From Hyposmocoma kahamanoa (Eukaryota > Arthropoda > Insecta > Lepidoptera > Cosmopterigidae): DNA of 64,000 nt. The position numbers were made by a program, and so were the translations under genes. The stretch covers positions 6,513,692 to 6,577,691 of the forward strand of contig NW_020654289.1 in assembly GCF_003589595.1 (NCBI RefSeq), given 5' to 3'. This document shows positions 44,901 through 56,099 of the stretch, one piece after another. The notes under the pieces were generated by a model, which did not search any database, was not told the origin of the DNA, and worked only from the letters and a program-made list of their open reading frames with translations. Each line of letters starts with the position of its first letter. Within the stretch, counting starts at the first letter, position 1.

Positions 44901-45071
44901 GTCGTATTCCAGAACTCTACTCAATACTCAAGTCAGGATTTGAGTATTGCAGTGAGCACTGAAAATCATACTCAAGTCCTTGCCATTAGGGTCGTATTTC
45001 CAGTGCTTGAAATCATACTCAAGTCTGCTCAAGTCCTGACTTGAGCATTGAGTAGAGTTCTGGAATACGAC
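44901..45071. mobile_element. 171 bp palindromic MITE
   Basis: Left end GTCGTATTCCAGAACTCTAC then TCAATACTCAAGTCAGGATT; right end is its inverse (GTCGTATTCCAGAACTCTAC, TCAATGCTCAAGTCAGGACT). About 48 bp of inverted repeat with two mismatches. The motif ACTCAAGTC recurs inside. Flanks (CTCTAAGT left, ATCTAAAG inverted right) suggest the inverted ends extend a few bases further. No obvious duplication. Open frame 44799-45044 is incidental. Confidence 0.8.
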
Positions 45072-45074
45072 CTT

Positions 45075-45900
45075 TAGATACCTAACGCCTAGCCGAACTT
45101 TTGGTTTTGAGATCCTTCTTACGCATTCAAAAGAAATTAGTATTTGTGTAATTTAATTAAAGATCAAATTGAGTCAAAACGTCATTCACTAATGATGCAA
45201 CAAGGAAGTATTACCAGAATTAATTTTACGGCTCACAGGTTAAAGGTTAAGTTTCGTTTAATACCTTTCTTCATAATAATCTACCCAGAACCAAGTAGAC
45301 GGTAAGGAGGTCAGGTATCTTAGAGCATCGACTGTACAAATAGCTGTGTTATATATTCTAATGTCCTATAGTTTATTCAAACATTACAAATCTTCAAATA
45401 CAAATAACATAATATCTCAATATTATGTTGGCAGCCCTGCCAAAGTGTACAGGTTGCAAAATACGTGATTACGGACATCCTTCGATCGCGGCATGCATAT
45501 TTCATGAGCCTTGTTAAAAACGCGTCAATCTCAAGCCCTGTTGGTTTACCAGCCTGTTAATGACAGCAGGTTAATCGATATCATTTTACCGTGAAACTGA
45601 AACAAACACGATAATATGGTTGTTAACTAACGATAGAAATCTTCTTAAGGATACTCGTATATAAAAAAAATCTTGGGTCTTCGCGATTTCTACACATTCG
45701 ACATGAAACTATTGGTTTTCCACTCCTACCATATTACAAAGGCGCTCTTTTTAGTTCTGAATCAAAATTTGAATATCTATGGTACTCAAATCTAAAATCT
45801 GGCATTATGGTTTAGACGCCCTAGCCTGTTCCGAAGGACGAAAAATTTTGCTAGTACTGTCTACGGTACTTGCTATTGCAATGAAAAATTTTCTGTGTAC
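45075..45900. other. No gene seen
   Basis: AT-rich; nothing recognised. Confidence 0.45.
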
Positions 45901-45904
45901 AGAA

Positions 45905-46192
45905 CATTGCCTTACAATTATATGGATCGTCGGGTCCGCGCTAAAAAGTGTCCGAACTTATAGGGCGTTAAAATCGTATACAGAGCGTCATTCACGCTTT
46001 AGTCTTCGTTTGTTCGACTTTCAGCGAAGCAAGCAAAATTAGACAGTACTGCGATGACATTACAATTTAAATTCAACGTTTTAGCTTTTTCATATTCCTT
46101 TACATGTTACTACGTTTAAATAGGTTGACTTGGGACATTTTTTTTCGTGGTTTTTGTATTAGATCCGTCGTCCATTTATTTGTAAGTCAATG
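45905..46192. mobile_element. hAT-type MITE, copy 2 (288 bp, 8 bp duplication)
   Basis: Same family as 28920-29147 but in the opposite orientation: CATTGCCTTACAATTATATG at left, and CATTTATTTGTAAGTCAATG at right. Flanked by GTACAGAA on both sides (45897-45904 and 46193-46200), a perfect 8 bp duplication. The longer length comes from internal sequence absent in copy 1. No transposase. Confidence 0.92.
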
Positions 46193-46356
46193 GTACAGAA
46201 CTATAATAAATTTCAAAAAACCATGTCGTATTTTTGCTAATAATAATATTAAATATGACGCTACACAAGCGCTCTACTGCCTCCTAATTAGCCTAAAGGT
46301 CTTGCAACCAGGCCTTTATAAAACCTTTACAAAAAAAAGATTAATTTAAATACGTA

Positions 46357-47342
46357 CATGGAGCGCACTATAAGTTTCCGGAATGAATAAGAAAAAAATA
46401 CTATAAATGATTAATGTTTCTCAAAATATTCTCCGTTAGCGTTAATGCTCTTTGTCATACGAATGAACCAATTTTGAAAACATTTATGCAACTCCTCTGT
46501 GACAATCTCTGAAACATATTTTTCATACTCTTCGACAGCCTCGTCAGGTGATGAAAATCGTTGGCCGCGTAACTGGTTCTTAATTTTTGGAAATAAATAA
46601 AAGTCACAAGGTGCCAGGTCGGGACTGCACGCGGGATGGCTCATAAGGTCAACGTTGCTCACCTTCAAAAATTCTTTTGTCTGCCTGGCCGTGTGAGATC
46701 TGGCATTATCGTGGTGCAAGATGATACGGCGTTTACGGTTATTTTTACGGAGTTTGTCAATAACTTCCGGCAAACAAATGGTCGTATACCAATTACCACC
46801 ACCACTATTCACGGTACAACGATTCTCCAAAGCAAGCAGTAGCCGCGTGTCCAGTTTTATTAAAAAAAGAATCAATCACGCGCGCCACTTTGGTTGGTTT
46901 CGGCTCATCTCGAAAGACCCATACGCTCTATTGCTGCTGTGTTTTGGGATCGTAACTATAAATCCACGTTTCGTCACCTGTTACTATGTACCACACCTAA
47001 TTTGACGCCCCTTCGTTGAACCTGGTAAGCATGGCATTGCACCAAGGGACGCGACCCGTTTTTTGAGCCACAGTCAAATTGTGTGGGATCCACCGAGAGC
47101 ACAGCTTTTTCACACCCAAATGTTTATGTAGCATTGATTGAATTTGACTTATGCCTATGCCTAACGATGCCTGAATCTCATGGTATGTCTGTTTTGATCA
47201 TAAGGCGCACAGCTTCGAGTGACAGTCAGATGAAACAAACTGTATTCTACAGCCAAAGAGTTCCATTATCAAATGTTGTAAATACTTTTTAAATATTGTT
47301 TATGTAAGTGGCCAGTTCCGGAAACTTATAGTGCGCCCTATG
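46357..47342 (-). mobile_element. mariner element, internally deleted (986 bp)
   Basis: Terminal inverted repeats: left CATGGAGCGCACTATAAGTT then TCCGGAA; right (inverted) CATAGGGCGCACTATAAGTT then TCCGGAA. Flanked by TA at 46355-46356 and 47343-47344. Contains a transposase pseudogene on the minus strand. Intact mariners are about 1.3 kb, so roughly 300 bp including the N-terminal coding part is missing. Confidence 0.92.
46411..47222 (-). pseudogene. mariner transposase pseudogene (DD34D)
   Basis: DDE/D transposase of the mariner type, which cuts and pastes the element at TA sites. Minus-strand order: EAVRLMIKTD (frame shift) YHEIQASLGIGISQIQSML, HKHLGVKKLCSRWIPHNLT, a stop just before VWYIVTGDETWIYSYDPKTQ, another stop after QQQ, VWVFRDEPKPTKVARVIDSF, then HHDNARSHTARQTKEFLKV, HPACSPDLAPCDFYLFPKIK and the end GEYFEKH, stop at 46411-46413. 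The three catalytic Asp are visible: GDETW, HHDNA and APCD, the last two separated by exactly 34 residues. The first helix-turn-helix is missing; two or more nonsense codons and frameshifts are present. Inactive. Confidence 0.9.
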
Positions 47343-47344
47343 TA

Positions 47345-47420
47345 TAAGCGGCGCGTGGCCACTTCTATTCTATCTCTTTAGATTTTTGTTTGATAGTGAA
47401 ATTGTGTGAGCGAGAGTTTG
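47345..47420. other. Short spacer
   Basis: Between the mariner right end and a family A copy; nothing else seen. Confidence 0.5.
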
Positions 47421-47602
47421 TCGTTTGCTTGTGAAATTACAGGCACGTGGGACTTGTCAACTTATGTCTCAGGGAGACGGGCGCAGTTGCAGTGGCCCTC
47501 ATATCTTTGCGATTCAAAGCTCTAGAACTGCTATGGACAGATTAGTCGCTTACCACCAGGCGCAAAACTTGTTCGTCCCGTCACTTACTATCATAAACAA
47601 AA
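47421..47602 (+). repeat. Family A copy, 5'-truncated
   Basis: Starts GCTTGTGAAATTACAGGCAC, then GTCAACTTATGTCTCAGGGA, GCTTACCACCAGGCGCAAAA, ends CACTTACTATCATAAACAAA. Confidence 0.88.
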
Positions 47603-47943
47603 TTGTAAAAATTGGTGAACCAAAACTTTCAATTATTCACGTATTAAACGTGATTTCCTTAAAACAACCTTGGAAAAGCTACCGTTCAAACTCGACTTTC
47701 CAAAACTTATCAATTTATCAGATTTGTCGGAAGCACTGAGCCACATACGTCCATTTCTGTCAAAACTCGAGCGATAAGTGCCCCGCAGAACTGGTTCAAC
47801 GAATGTAAAACGAAATTTTTGCACGCAATGGTTTTGAATATGGACCACCGAAGATAAAACCCTGCTTATAACTTGCTGATATCTGTAATGGGTATTATAA
47901 AGTTCTATAAGTACCTGAAACGAACAGTCTAAGTGTTATAAGA

Positions 47944-48100
47944 AAATATGTCTCAGGGTGACGGGAGCAGTAGCACTGCCCCTAAAATCTTTGCGATTTA
48001 ATGCTCTGTGTGGTACTGCAACTGTTATACCCATAGGCATGTCGCTTACCACCAGGAGCATGACTCGTTCGTCCGTTTACTTGGTATTATAAAAAATAAT
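47944..48100 (+). repeat. Family A copy, 5'-truncated
   Basis: Starts AAATATGTCTCAGGGTGACG, then ATCTTTGCGATTTAATGCTC, GCTTACCACCAGGAGCATGA, and a TTGGTATTATAAAAAATAAT tail. Confidence 0.88.
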
Positions 48101-49129
48101 AATAATAGTTTTCTATCCCGTCTTAACCAGAAGTGTTGTCATATATTTAAAAAATATCACATTCGTTTGAAACAAGTGACGTACATTATGTAAACTTGTT
48201 AACGTACTAAAACCATAAAGTTAATTAGCAACAACAATGCAAAAGGTCGACTGTGCATCGTCGTATGCAATTTGTATTGAAGATAAAAGACTGCAGCGTT
48301 TTAACCATAGATATAGAAAAAAAGTGGAGATATGGTATGGAGGCGTGGTTCGCGTCAAAATGACCATATTGAGGTGACACGCCTACAAACATCGCCACAG
48401 TGACATGGCGATCGTCGTATATACAAGAACTCTCGTAAAACGTGAAAATGCCAAATTATAGCGATACACCTTGTAAAAATTGGAGTGAAAACAAAAATTT
48501 TAAAACCAGTGAGATGACATTCAACCGGCTGTTTGCATTTTTAGTTACTATTTCTATTATTATTCAATGTTTTCTTTTTGTCTCCATAGAAATTTCTAGA
48601 CTCAAATATAGAGATGTTCATTTACGAAGACTGATGTTTATAGACAATAAATTTTTACTGAAATGTTTGAATTTCTTACTATGATTTTCGTAATTAAAGT
48701 CCCTCAAATATCGAAACGAAAAGCATTCACGTTAAATTGATTTGTTTTATTTTATTATTATTATTATTACTAAACATTTTATTTCGAGTAACTTTAACAC
48801 GACTCATATTTCGGACAACCGTTTCAATTTCATGTCAATTTGGATATTGCTGTTGCTTGAAGAAAAATTTATGTGTTTTAGATATTTAAATTCCATTATA
48901 CTCGTAGATTAAACGTAGAGTATTTTTAAGTTTTTCCAACGAGTTTAGAATAAAAGAAGGTTGGATTGAAGCTGCAGGAAAATCGAAAGATTGGTTTTCT
49001 TATTACTATTTTGACTTTGTTTCAATTTCGTAGATATATGTAGTATGAAAAATTGAATATTTTTTAATATTAAAAACAGCCACATGGTTTCCAACTATCT
49101 ATTAGATAGGACCACATCCCTCGTTGAGT

Positions 49130-49600
49130 AGCGTCAGTTTGAGGTTAATAAGGTTAACAATTCACGGGGCGGTTTCCATCCGCGCCCGCCGGTGCTGCTA
49201 GATAGCGGTTTTATTTCAATAAGTACTTACGACCCTGCAAGTTTGTGCGGGCACGAAACCGTTGCGATTGCGGAACGGACCGCGAAGTTAGTGGGAGTTA
49301 ATTGCAAGTCGCGCGGTTAATAGAGAACTTACCCTGCATGCGCCTGCACCACATTGCGCCTGAACCGACTGCCAAAGTGTGCGGGCGACAACGGCGGCCA
49401 AGCGCGCAGGTCATCGCGTTCAGTGCAGTTCTACTAGTACCCCGCCGCAGCAACCGCGAGCAACCGTCACCACTACAGGCGTAAAACGCACCATGAAATG
49501 TGCTACTAATTTTACATACTTAAAAAAGTTAAAGTTAAAAAAAGTTACATTCTACAGATGCCGCGGTCTCGCGGCAGACGCGGGTGAAAACCGCTCCGTG
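49130..49600 (+). promoter_or_regulatory. GC/CpG-rich promoter-like stretch
   Basis: CpG-dense sequence (GGTTTCCATCCGCGCCCGCC, GCGACAACGGCGGCCAAGCG) within AT-rich DNA, with a TCAGT-type insect initiator in CGCGTTCAGTGCAGTTCTAC at about 49418-49437. It precedes a short ATG frame. It could be a host promoter or part of the inverted-end segment. Confidence 0.28.
49493..49597 (+). CDS. Possible first coding exon (35 codons) with GTGAGT donor
   Basis: ATG at 49493 in the context CGCACCATGA, reading MKCATNFTYLKKLKLKKVTF and then YRCRGLAADAGENRS. GTGAGT at 49598-49603 is a strong 5' splice-site consensus at a codon boundary. Without splicing the frame ends at TAG 49607-49609. The Lys/Leu-rich peptide matches nothing I know, and no downstream exon was identified. 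The evidence is only position (after a GC-rich, initiator-bearing stretch) plus the donor motif. Confidence 0.2.
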
Positions 49601-49970
49601 AGTTCTTAGTGTAACGAAAAACGAGTTTCAGCGGCATCTAACGTGTAATAGTTAGCTATTATATACTAATAGTATTTTTACTAAAACGCCACCTGTTGGT
49701 GAATGGCTGAACCAGGATGAAAAAAATACTGAAATATTGTAATATAACTCTTATTCAAGTGACTGTAAGTTTAATTTTGTTAAATTTTAAAATTGTTTTA
49801 CGTCGTTTTCACGTTTTAAGCCCTACCCAATCAAAATGTTTAAGTTATGGTAGTAGATAATAGAGCGTAAAGTTTGAATTGCACACAAGCTAAAAAGTGG
49901 CGACATCGCCACCCGATCTTACATAGCGCCATTACATATCTCCCCTTTTTTTCTATATCTATGGTTTTAA

Positions 49971-50895
49971 CTTGCTTGCATCCACACAAAATCGTATACA
50001 GTTTTCACTGATGATTTGAAACAGGAGCTTTTCTTTCAGGGAGCTAAACGATGGTTTGTTAGAAACAACTTAAAAATAACGCAGTTACTAATGAACGTGG
50101 AAATACCTAGAATAAGTTGCAATGTCACAGGTACATCAATTTACATATTGATAGAATCAAGTGGAACACTATTTCGATTCTGCATTCTACTCATTCCGCA
50201 CTTTTTTTTTTCAATTTTACCGCTCCGGGCCGTGCTTTTAAAATGTTTTGTTCTTGTAATAAACTGAACATTTTAAGTACGTCCCTGTTTTTTTTTATTA
50301 AATCGAAACAAACAATCAAGCGTAAACAAAAATTTGTCAAAATAATAAAGTTACATCCCATCATAATAGCGGGCTACAGACAAAAAAATTACGTTTTTTT
50401 TTTCCAAAAACAATTTTGCTCCTGTGGGTATAATTTAAATCAAAGATTTATGGTCTAACTAAGATATCCGCCAAATTCGACGCTTAGTCATAATGTACCC
50501 GAGAAAACGCAACGCCCGGAACGCAAAATTGATCACATTATACAATTATTTGTGGCAACAATATTTCTGTATCTAAATGAAAACCCGAAGCTCGCGTGTT
50601 CACGGTCTCATTCCGATATTAACATATCGTATCGGAGATAATTCACTTGGTTAATTTTCACTCAGAACTAGTTTGCTGACGGGGACGTAATTGCAGTTTA
50701 TCAACTGCAAATGTAGCAGTTATTTGGTTAAAAATACCTCGTATAAATGTGATGTTTTGCGTCTAGACGCAAGTGATGATAAAGACTGTGCGAAATTAAA
50801 ATATGATTTATTTTGAAGTACATAGTAGTGTTGTTGATAGATAGTTCTATTTTAAGGAATGTAATGTAAGGATCTTGTGTTCATGATTCCATGGT
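49971..50895. other. No gene seen
   Basis: AT-rich. Frames at 50016-50458 are Phe/Ile/Lys-rich low-information sequences. Confidence 0.45.
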
Positions 50896-50904
50896 TATTT
50901 TAGC

Positions 50905-51951
50905 AATAGGACTCAAGCCGTTGATTGTGTTGATCGTGGTGGAGCTACAGTGAAATCAGCAACTCTATCTGTAGAGCGTGGTGTGGTTCAAGGATCCATA
51001 TTAGGACCGACTCTTTACACCATCTATACCAGTGATTTACTTAATTGTATACAATCTAGTAGTGCACATGTGTATGCGGATGACATACAAATCTTAATAC
51101 ATACCGAGCCACAGAAAGATAAAATACTTACAGCCATCCTGGCGCCTAATATTGACTTGAGTCTGGTATTGGATTTGTCTAATAATAGCGGACTTATTAA
51201 ACGCGCAGAAGTGTTCCTATCTGATATTGCGCACAAAACATCAGATTAAATGTATCCTTGATTCTAATCCTTCCATCATTACAGCAAATATGCGAGTCTA
51301 TTATACCGAGATTACTTGGTCTTTTATTCGCTGGCTCTCTAAATTTTGACAAACGCATGGCTTCCAAAACTACCTAAATGTTATGCTGCGCTTAGACAGT
51401 TATACAAGATAAGACCCCATTTGAGTACGGCTGTAAGACGTAGATTGACGGATGCCCTGGTTTTATCTATTATCGATGATTGTGACGTTGTGTATGGATC
51501 CTGTTTACACAAAAAGATGGTGAAGAAAATCCAAAGCGTTCAAAACTCAAGTATTAGGTTTTGCTATTCCATTCCGCCAAGGTCGCATATTACCCCGTTT
51601 CTTAATACCTACAACATTTTGAACATGGCGAACAGGCGAATGGTAAAGCTTGGTACACTTGTATTTACTTTGAGAAATAAACTGTCGCCTCCGTACTTGG
51701 CAAATAAGCTGATTTGGAATGATAGAGTGGAGGGCAGTACCCGTACGATACGCTATTCGAGTTTGAAATTGTCACCTTCCCCTCGACTACATTCTTTTAC
51801 AGGCAGCTTTCGTTTTGCGGCAACTAAGTATTGGAACGATCTTCAACCGCCAGTAAAAATATGTAAATCCTCATATACTTTCAAGTGTAAGTGCAAGGTA
51901 TGGCTGCTTAATCAACAGAAGACATCATATTGTTGGTCGAAGGTGGTGTAG
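50905..51951 (+). pseudogene. Jockey/CR1-like LINE reverse transcriptase, 5'-truncated and broken
   Basis: Starts near 50905 with SNRTQAVD and continues SVERGVVQGSILGPTLYTIY then HVYADDIQILI. GxxQGSxLGPxLF and the YADD box (about 51070-51085) are reverse transcriptase motifs; YADD holds two of the catalytic Asp, and the enzyme normally copies LINE RNA at the target site. The frame ends at 51249, is scrambled for ~90 bp, and resumes at about 51346: KCYAALRQLYKIRPHLSTAV, SIIDDCDVVYGSC, KIQSVQNSSIRFCYSIPPRS, GSFRFAATKYWNDLQPPVK, ending LNQQKTSYCWSKVV at TAG 51949-51951. N-terminal endonuclease and half of the polymerase are missing. Same lineage as the fragment at 34890-35225. Confidence 0.9.
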
Positions 51952-51954
51952 GCT

Positions 51955-54900
51955 CTGTTACGTCATTAGAAATAATAAAAGTAAAATTATAATTGGAATT
52001 AAATATGTACTAACTCTATATTCTTCTAAATTCCATTCTCTGCTTGTTTATTCTATGTACACAGTGAAATACTCACTTCGTCACATTCAATTTTGCTAAA
52101 AAACACTTAATAATCAATAGCCATTCGATTACCAACTCAAATCGTAATGTTTTTTCGTCTATTTACATCACTTGATTCAATCAAATTGTCATATAAATAT
52201 GGAATTTCTTAGATACGTTACTAATTAATATGCAATAAAGATCTGTATCTGGTTTCCAAATGATTATTTTATTCGTCTTTCTTTTACTCTTATTGCTACA
52301 AAGTGTAAGAAATATGATTCTATGAGGACAACGACTACTTCAATACATCGTCAATGTGAATGACTTTTTTCCTCACTAGCACTAAAACTAACCTTTAGAT
52401 ATCCCCTCGCTTTTGAAAATTTTTTTCTCTGTTTCCACGTCAACGACATGTAAACAATTCTATTGCAGTGTATTCTTTTTAATTCCTGTGCAAAAATGAA
52501 ACTATACATCGCAAGAAAAGTGACTCGGTGAGTTTCCAACATACTTAAGCGACTAGTTCCCAACAATAAGACGTCGACCGATACAATTGATGATGATGTC
52601 TAATAGGTTCAATGCCCACCAAATCCAGAAAGAGATAATCACACTCATTCAACTATCGAAGTAAAAACGGCTGTAAATCGAATGCTATTTGGATGCGCCG
52701 TCGTGGCCTGGTGCCAATCAATGCGGACTAGACACTTGAAGACAATGCTGTGACGTGGTATAGAAATCTTAGGAATTTTATAAATTTTACCAACAATTCA
52801 GCTAAAAACGACCTTGTAGATGAAAAAAAATTACAGTTTCTACTATGATCGCACGTGTGGGAATTTGTGAATAGTAAATAGTGGGTTAATCAATTAGATA
52901 TAAACGGAATTTTGACAAAAATAGCTAATTTACTTATTTTAAAGTCGTGTTTGTAACAAACAATTGTACAAGTTTTCTCTTAAGAGCTTGTCTGTACCAA
53001 GCAGCTTTAATAAGTTCTAATTTCTCCAAAACGCGCCACTGCTCAAGCTCCGCCACTGCAACCAATTTTAGATATTTATATGAATTATTTCAAATATTGA
53101 TCAAGTCAGTATCTTCTGTTTCAATGCACAAAATCGCATGTACACTATCCGTCTTGCTAAGCTTTAAATTGCAGATCAACATTAGAACGGCTAACACCTC
53201 GCTAACACCTCGTGAATAGGGTTGTTAAATAAAGGCTAATGGTACATTCTAGTTCGTCGATGACATTCTCGTAGAATAAACAGATATGTTCAACGTGAAT
53301 AAATAATGCATTCATACGCTATCAAACCGTACTATTAATGAGCCTTTTTGTTTCCACTTCACAAATATAATATTGTTTAGGGAGGTTCATCCCAGTCAAC
53401 GTTAATTTGCAACCGCAACTTCACTTGCGTACAGCATTTACTTTAAAGTAAATTACTCCAAGAAAAGTACTCTGAAATCAAAAGCGGAAAATTTACATAC
53501 AGTTCCTTAAAGCTCTTGCAGCCAATCGTCGGCAAATGTTACGATACATCATTCCTGTAGAACTTTATAGAAATTATAGAAAGAGATCTATGAAATCATT
53601 GAAAGTTTTGTATATGAATTCCAATATTATCCATCCTTGCCAACCCTGTCAGGCACCGATATATCTCAGTCTATATTGAGCCTGTCTGTCACTATGTCCT
53701 TGCGATCCCTTAGCGCCGGTGACTGGATAAATTTAACTATTGCTTTCTACGCAGTCGCTATAGTAAATATTTGCGGCTGTTTCTATTCTAAATAAATTTT
53801 ACTGGCCATTGAAATTTATCTGATGTTTCGCGTGTAAATAATGTGTTGTTATATTGTTGCGCAAATTCATTAGCATTTGGACACTTAATATGTGGAGTCT
53901 TGTAATAAGGAACTGTCTTTGAATGTTATTTCCTAGACTGGGTGTGAAATAGTTAATTATAATGCTTAAAACAGCAGTTATGTGATATCCCTTTCTCCTA
54001 CACGAAATTGACAATGTGTATAAGAATTCTATTTGCAATACCAAAGAACCAGGTTATAGGTTCGCAGTTGACTACTCAAGAGTCTGTATATATGTATGTT
54101 TTCAAGTGCTGTTCTTTCAATGTTTTATTTAACGTTGTATAAATTGTATTAATGCCTGAGAATGAGTCATGAATGATGTCATTAAAATTATATTTATTCT
54201 TAATTTCAACAATAAAATATTTTTCTCTATGTTGTCTGTCTTTCACGCTCTCATTTTTCATATCTTCTACGTAATCATAGTAATCTGCTTCACATAAATT
54301 ACGTTACTATGAAAAAACATTAACATTTTCATTGTAACACAATTTATTACAGTAGCAAATTTCGAATTGCAAAATTAAGTGGTGCAATCCGATCTTAATC
54401 TAATCAATAACAATTCTGGGTCGACCTGCTGACGGTTGCAATTTAAAACCTCGGTTACCTTGCAATATTATTTACACTAGACATTTACTGTTTTAATGAC
54501 ATTCAAGTAAGGCTGTAGTGTGTATAATGTTCTGAAGTAATGTGTGCAATTGGAGTATTTGGACGGATTTATGACGGAGAGCTTTGATTGTGAATAAAAT
54601 ATCACTACATACGTGCACCTGTAAATGACTTGGTTGATTAGTAAACCAAGTCATTCGTATAAGAAACCAAATAAATTTAGTATTATATAAATATTTTCGT
54701 TTATATATAATTGTAGTTGTATTTCAGAATAAATAGTCAAATGCAGAAATGATAAGTTTTTCCATTACCTCCATAGTCATCAGAAATCTGAAATAGAAGA
54801 CTTTATTCCTCCTTAAAAACTGTCGGACAGTTTTCGATTTCAAAGACGACAAACCGACAAACCGACTCTTGGGCCACTATTTCGTTAAACGTAGGAAGTA

Positions 54901-55070
54901 AAAATACATTAGATCAAAGATCAATCATTTAATCTAAAGTCTAGTACTACAATGACTTGAATAAAATATGTATTTTGGCTTCTAAGGGCCAGCGTAACTC
55001 GGCGGATTGGAAGGAAGAGAACATTAAATTTATCAATGTATCATAGTGTTTTATGCAATTTCATTGCTTT
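51955..55070. other. 3.1 kb without assignable genes
   Basis: AT-rich. 52690-52760 (GCGCCGTCGTGGCCTGGTGC) may be a SINE head; a direct GCTAACACCTC duplication lies at 53189-53210. Nothing else recognised. Confidence 0.4.
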
Positions 55071-55075
55071 GAGAC

Positions 55076-56095
55076 CAGTCCCATATCTTTCTACATAAGT
55101 TTTCCCTATCTACCGACCCGAGAGATAGGGTTTTCCGGAGAGACTACGGGCTCGACGGCATGACCAGGGTACAGCGGGCGTTCGGTTCAAGCTCTTCGCC
55201 AGTGATATGCCTTTGCGGGCGTCTCTGACGGACTCTGACTTGGGTAAGAACTCGCTGGGGTTTATGGTAAGCAACAGGGACGGAAATGTTGGTCTGCCCC
55301 GGTAGGGGCCTTCGTCCTGCGCGCAGCTAGCGCGTCTTAGTAGCAGTCTAGTTGAAGGCCTGATGCGTGGAGACGCGCGGAACACGTGAGTTTCCCTTTA
55401 AGTCGGTGGTGAGTTTCCCTTTAAGTCGGTAGCTATGTCCGTACATTGTCGCAGGACACTGCCACTTGGCATCTCCAGCACTAGACCTGAGAGCTAGTAG
55501 AGGATGAGCTTAGACATCTACCGGTCCCTCCGGCCGCGTAGGAATTTGGAAACTGGAGAGACGCCGTTCATTCGGCGTCGGGAAGTGAGCGTGCTTTAGA
55601 ACTCCGCCACCAATGAGGAGATTTGGTAGTCGGCTTAGAGTCAGCGGCTCAGCGGTGGCAACCGTTAGCGTGCAAACGTGCTGATCCGGGGTTAGGACCT
55701 GACTTAGATGGTCCCTGTGCAAGCGAGCTTGCACTGGTCATAGTGCCCTTCCCGCATAACCAAGAGGTTGATAGGGAAGGGCACTATAAACAAAACTTAT
55801 GTAGAAAGATATGGGACTGCCCTGAGACCAGCGGATACCGCTGCGGGAGTCGCCGGCATGCAACAGAATCCACTGCCATGAGCTGGAGACTGCCTGAATA
55901 CGCCGTTGACTTTTCAGCTGAATAGTCCGATTGATCGGTGGCATATCGGCGAATGCATTAAAGCAGAATCTGCTTTCGCTGACAAATGCTTGAGGTGTCC
56001 TAATAGATATACTTCATGAGTGAGTGCTGGTAGGCTTGAAATCCTATTCGATGCTCTCCCAGGCCGTCCGCCATTTTGCGCTGGCCCTAGCATGA
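55076..56095. other. GC-rich hairpin-dense island of unknown origin
   Basis: About 1 kb with much higher GC than the flanks. A perfect 28 bp inverted repeat (55076-55103 and 55792-55819, beginning CAGTCCCATATCTTTCTACA) bounds the first 744 bp; the GC-rich sequence continues to about 56095. Perfect hairpins: 55104-55111 with 55123-55130; 55560-55566 with 55573-55579; 55718-55725 with 55728-55735; and 14 bp arms 55740-55753 with 55774-55787. A 23 bp unit (GTGAGTTTCCCTTTAAGTCG...) is repeated in tandem at 55386-55431. Open frames up to 100 codons exist on both strands, but none shows a known motif. It could be a foreign, structural-RNA-like or element-derived sequence; the origin is unknown. Confidence 0.6.
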
Positions 56096-56099
56096 TCAT

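Larger units (their letters stand above)
48301..49970. mobile_element. Segment bounded by inverted ~40 bp ends and TTAA
   Basis: Left end 48301-48340 begins TTAACCATAGATATAGAAAA and ends GGAGATATGGTATGG. Right end 49929-49970, inverted, reads TTAAAACCATAGATATAGAA with GGGGAGATATGTAATGG. Only a 2 bp indel and about three mismatches separate them. TTAA stands at both extremities, the piggyBac target, but the indel next to one TTAA leaves this uncertain. Just inside both ends are CATCGCCAC/GTGGCGA motifs. It may be one 1.67 kb element or two independent inverted MITE copies. No transposase motif recognised inside; frame 48442-48684 (with a hydrophobic middle) has no known family. Confidence 0.5.
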
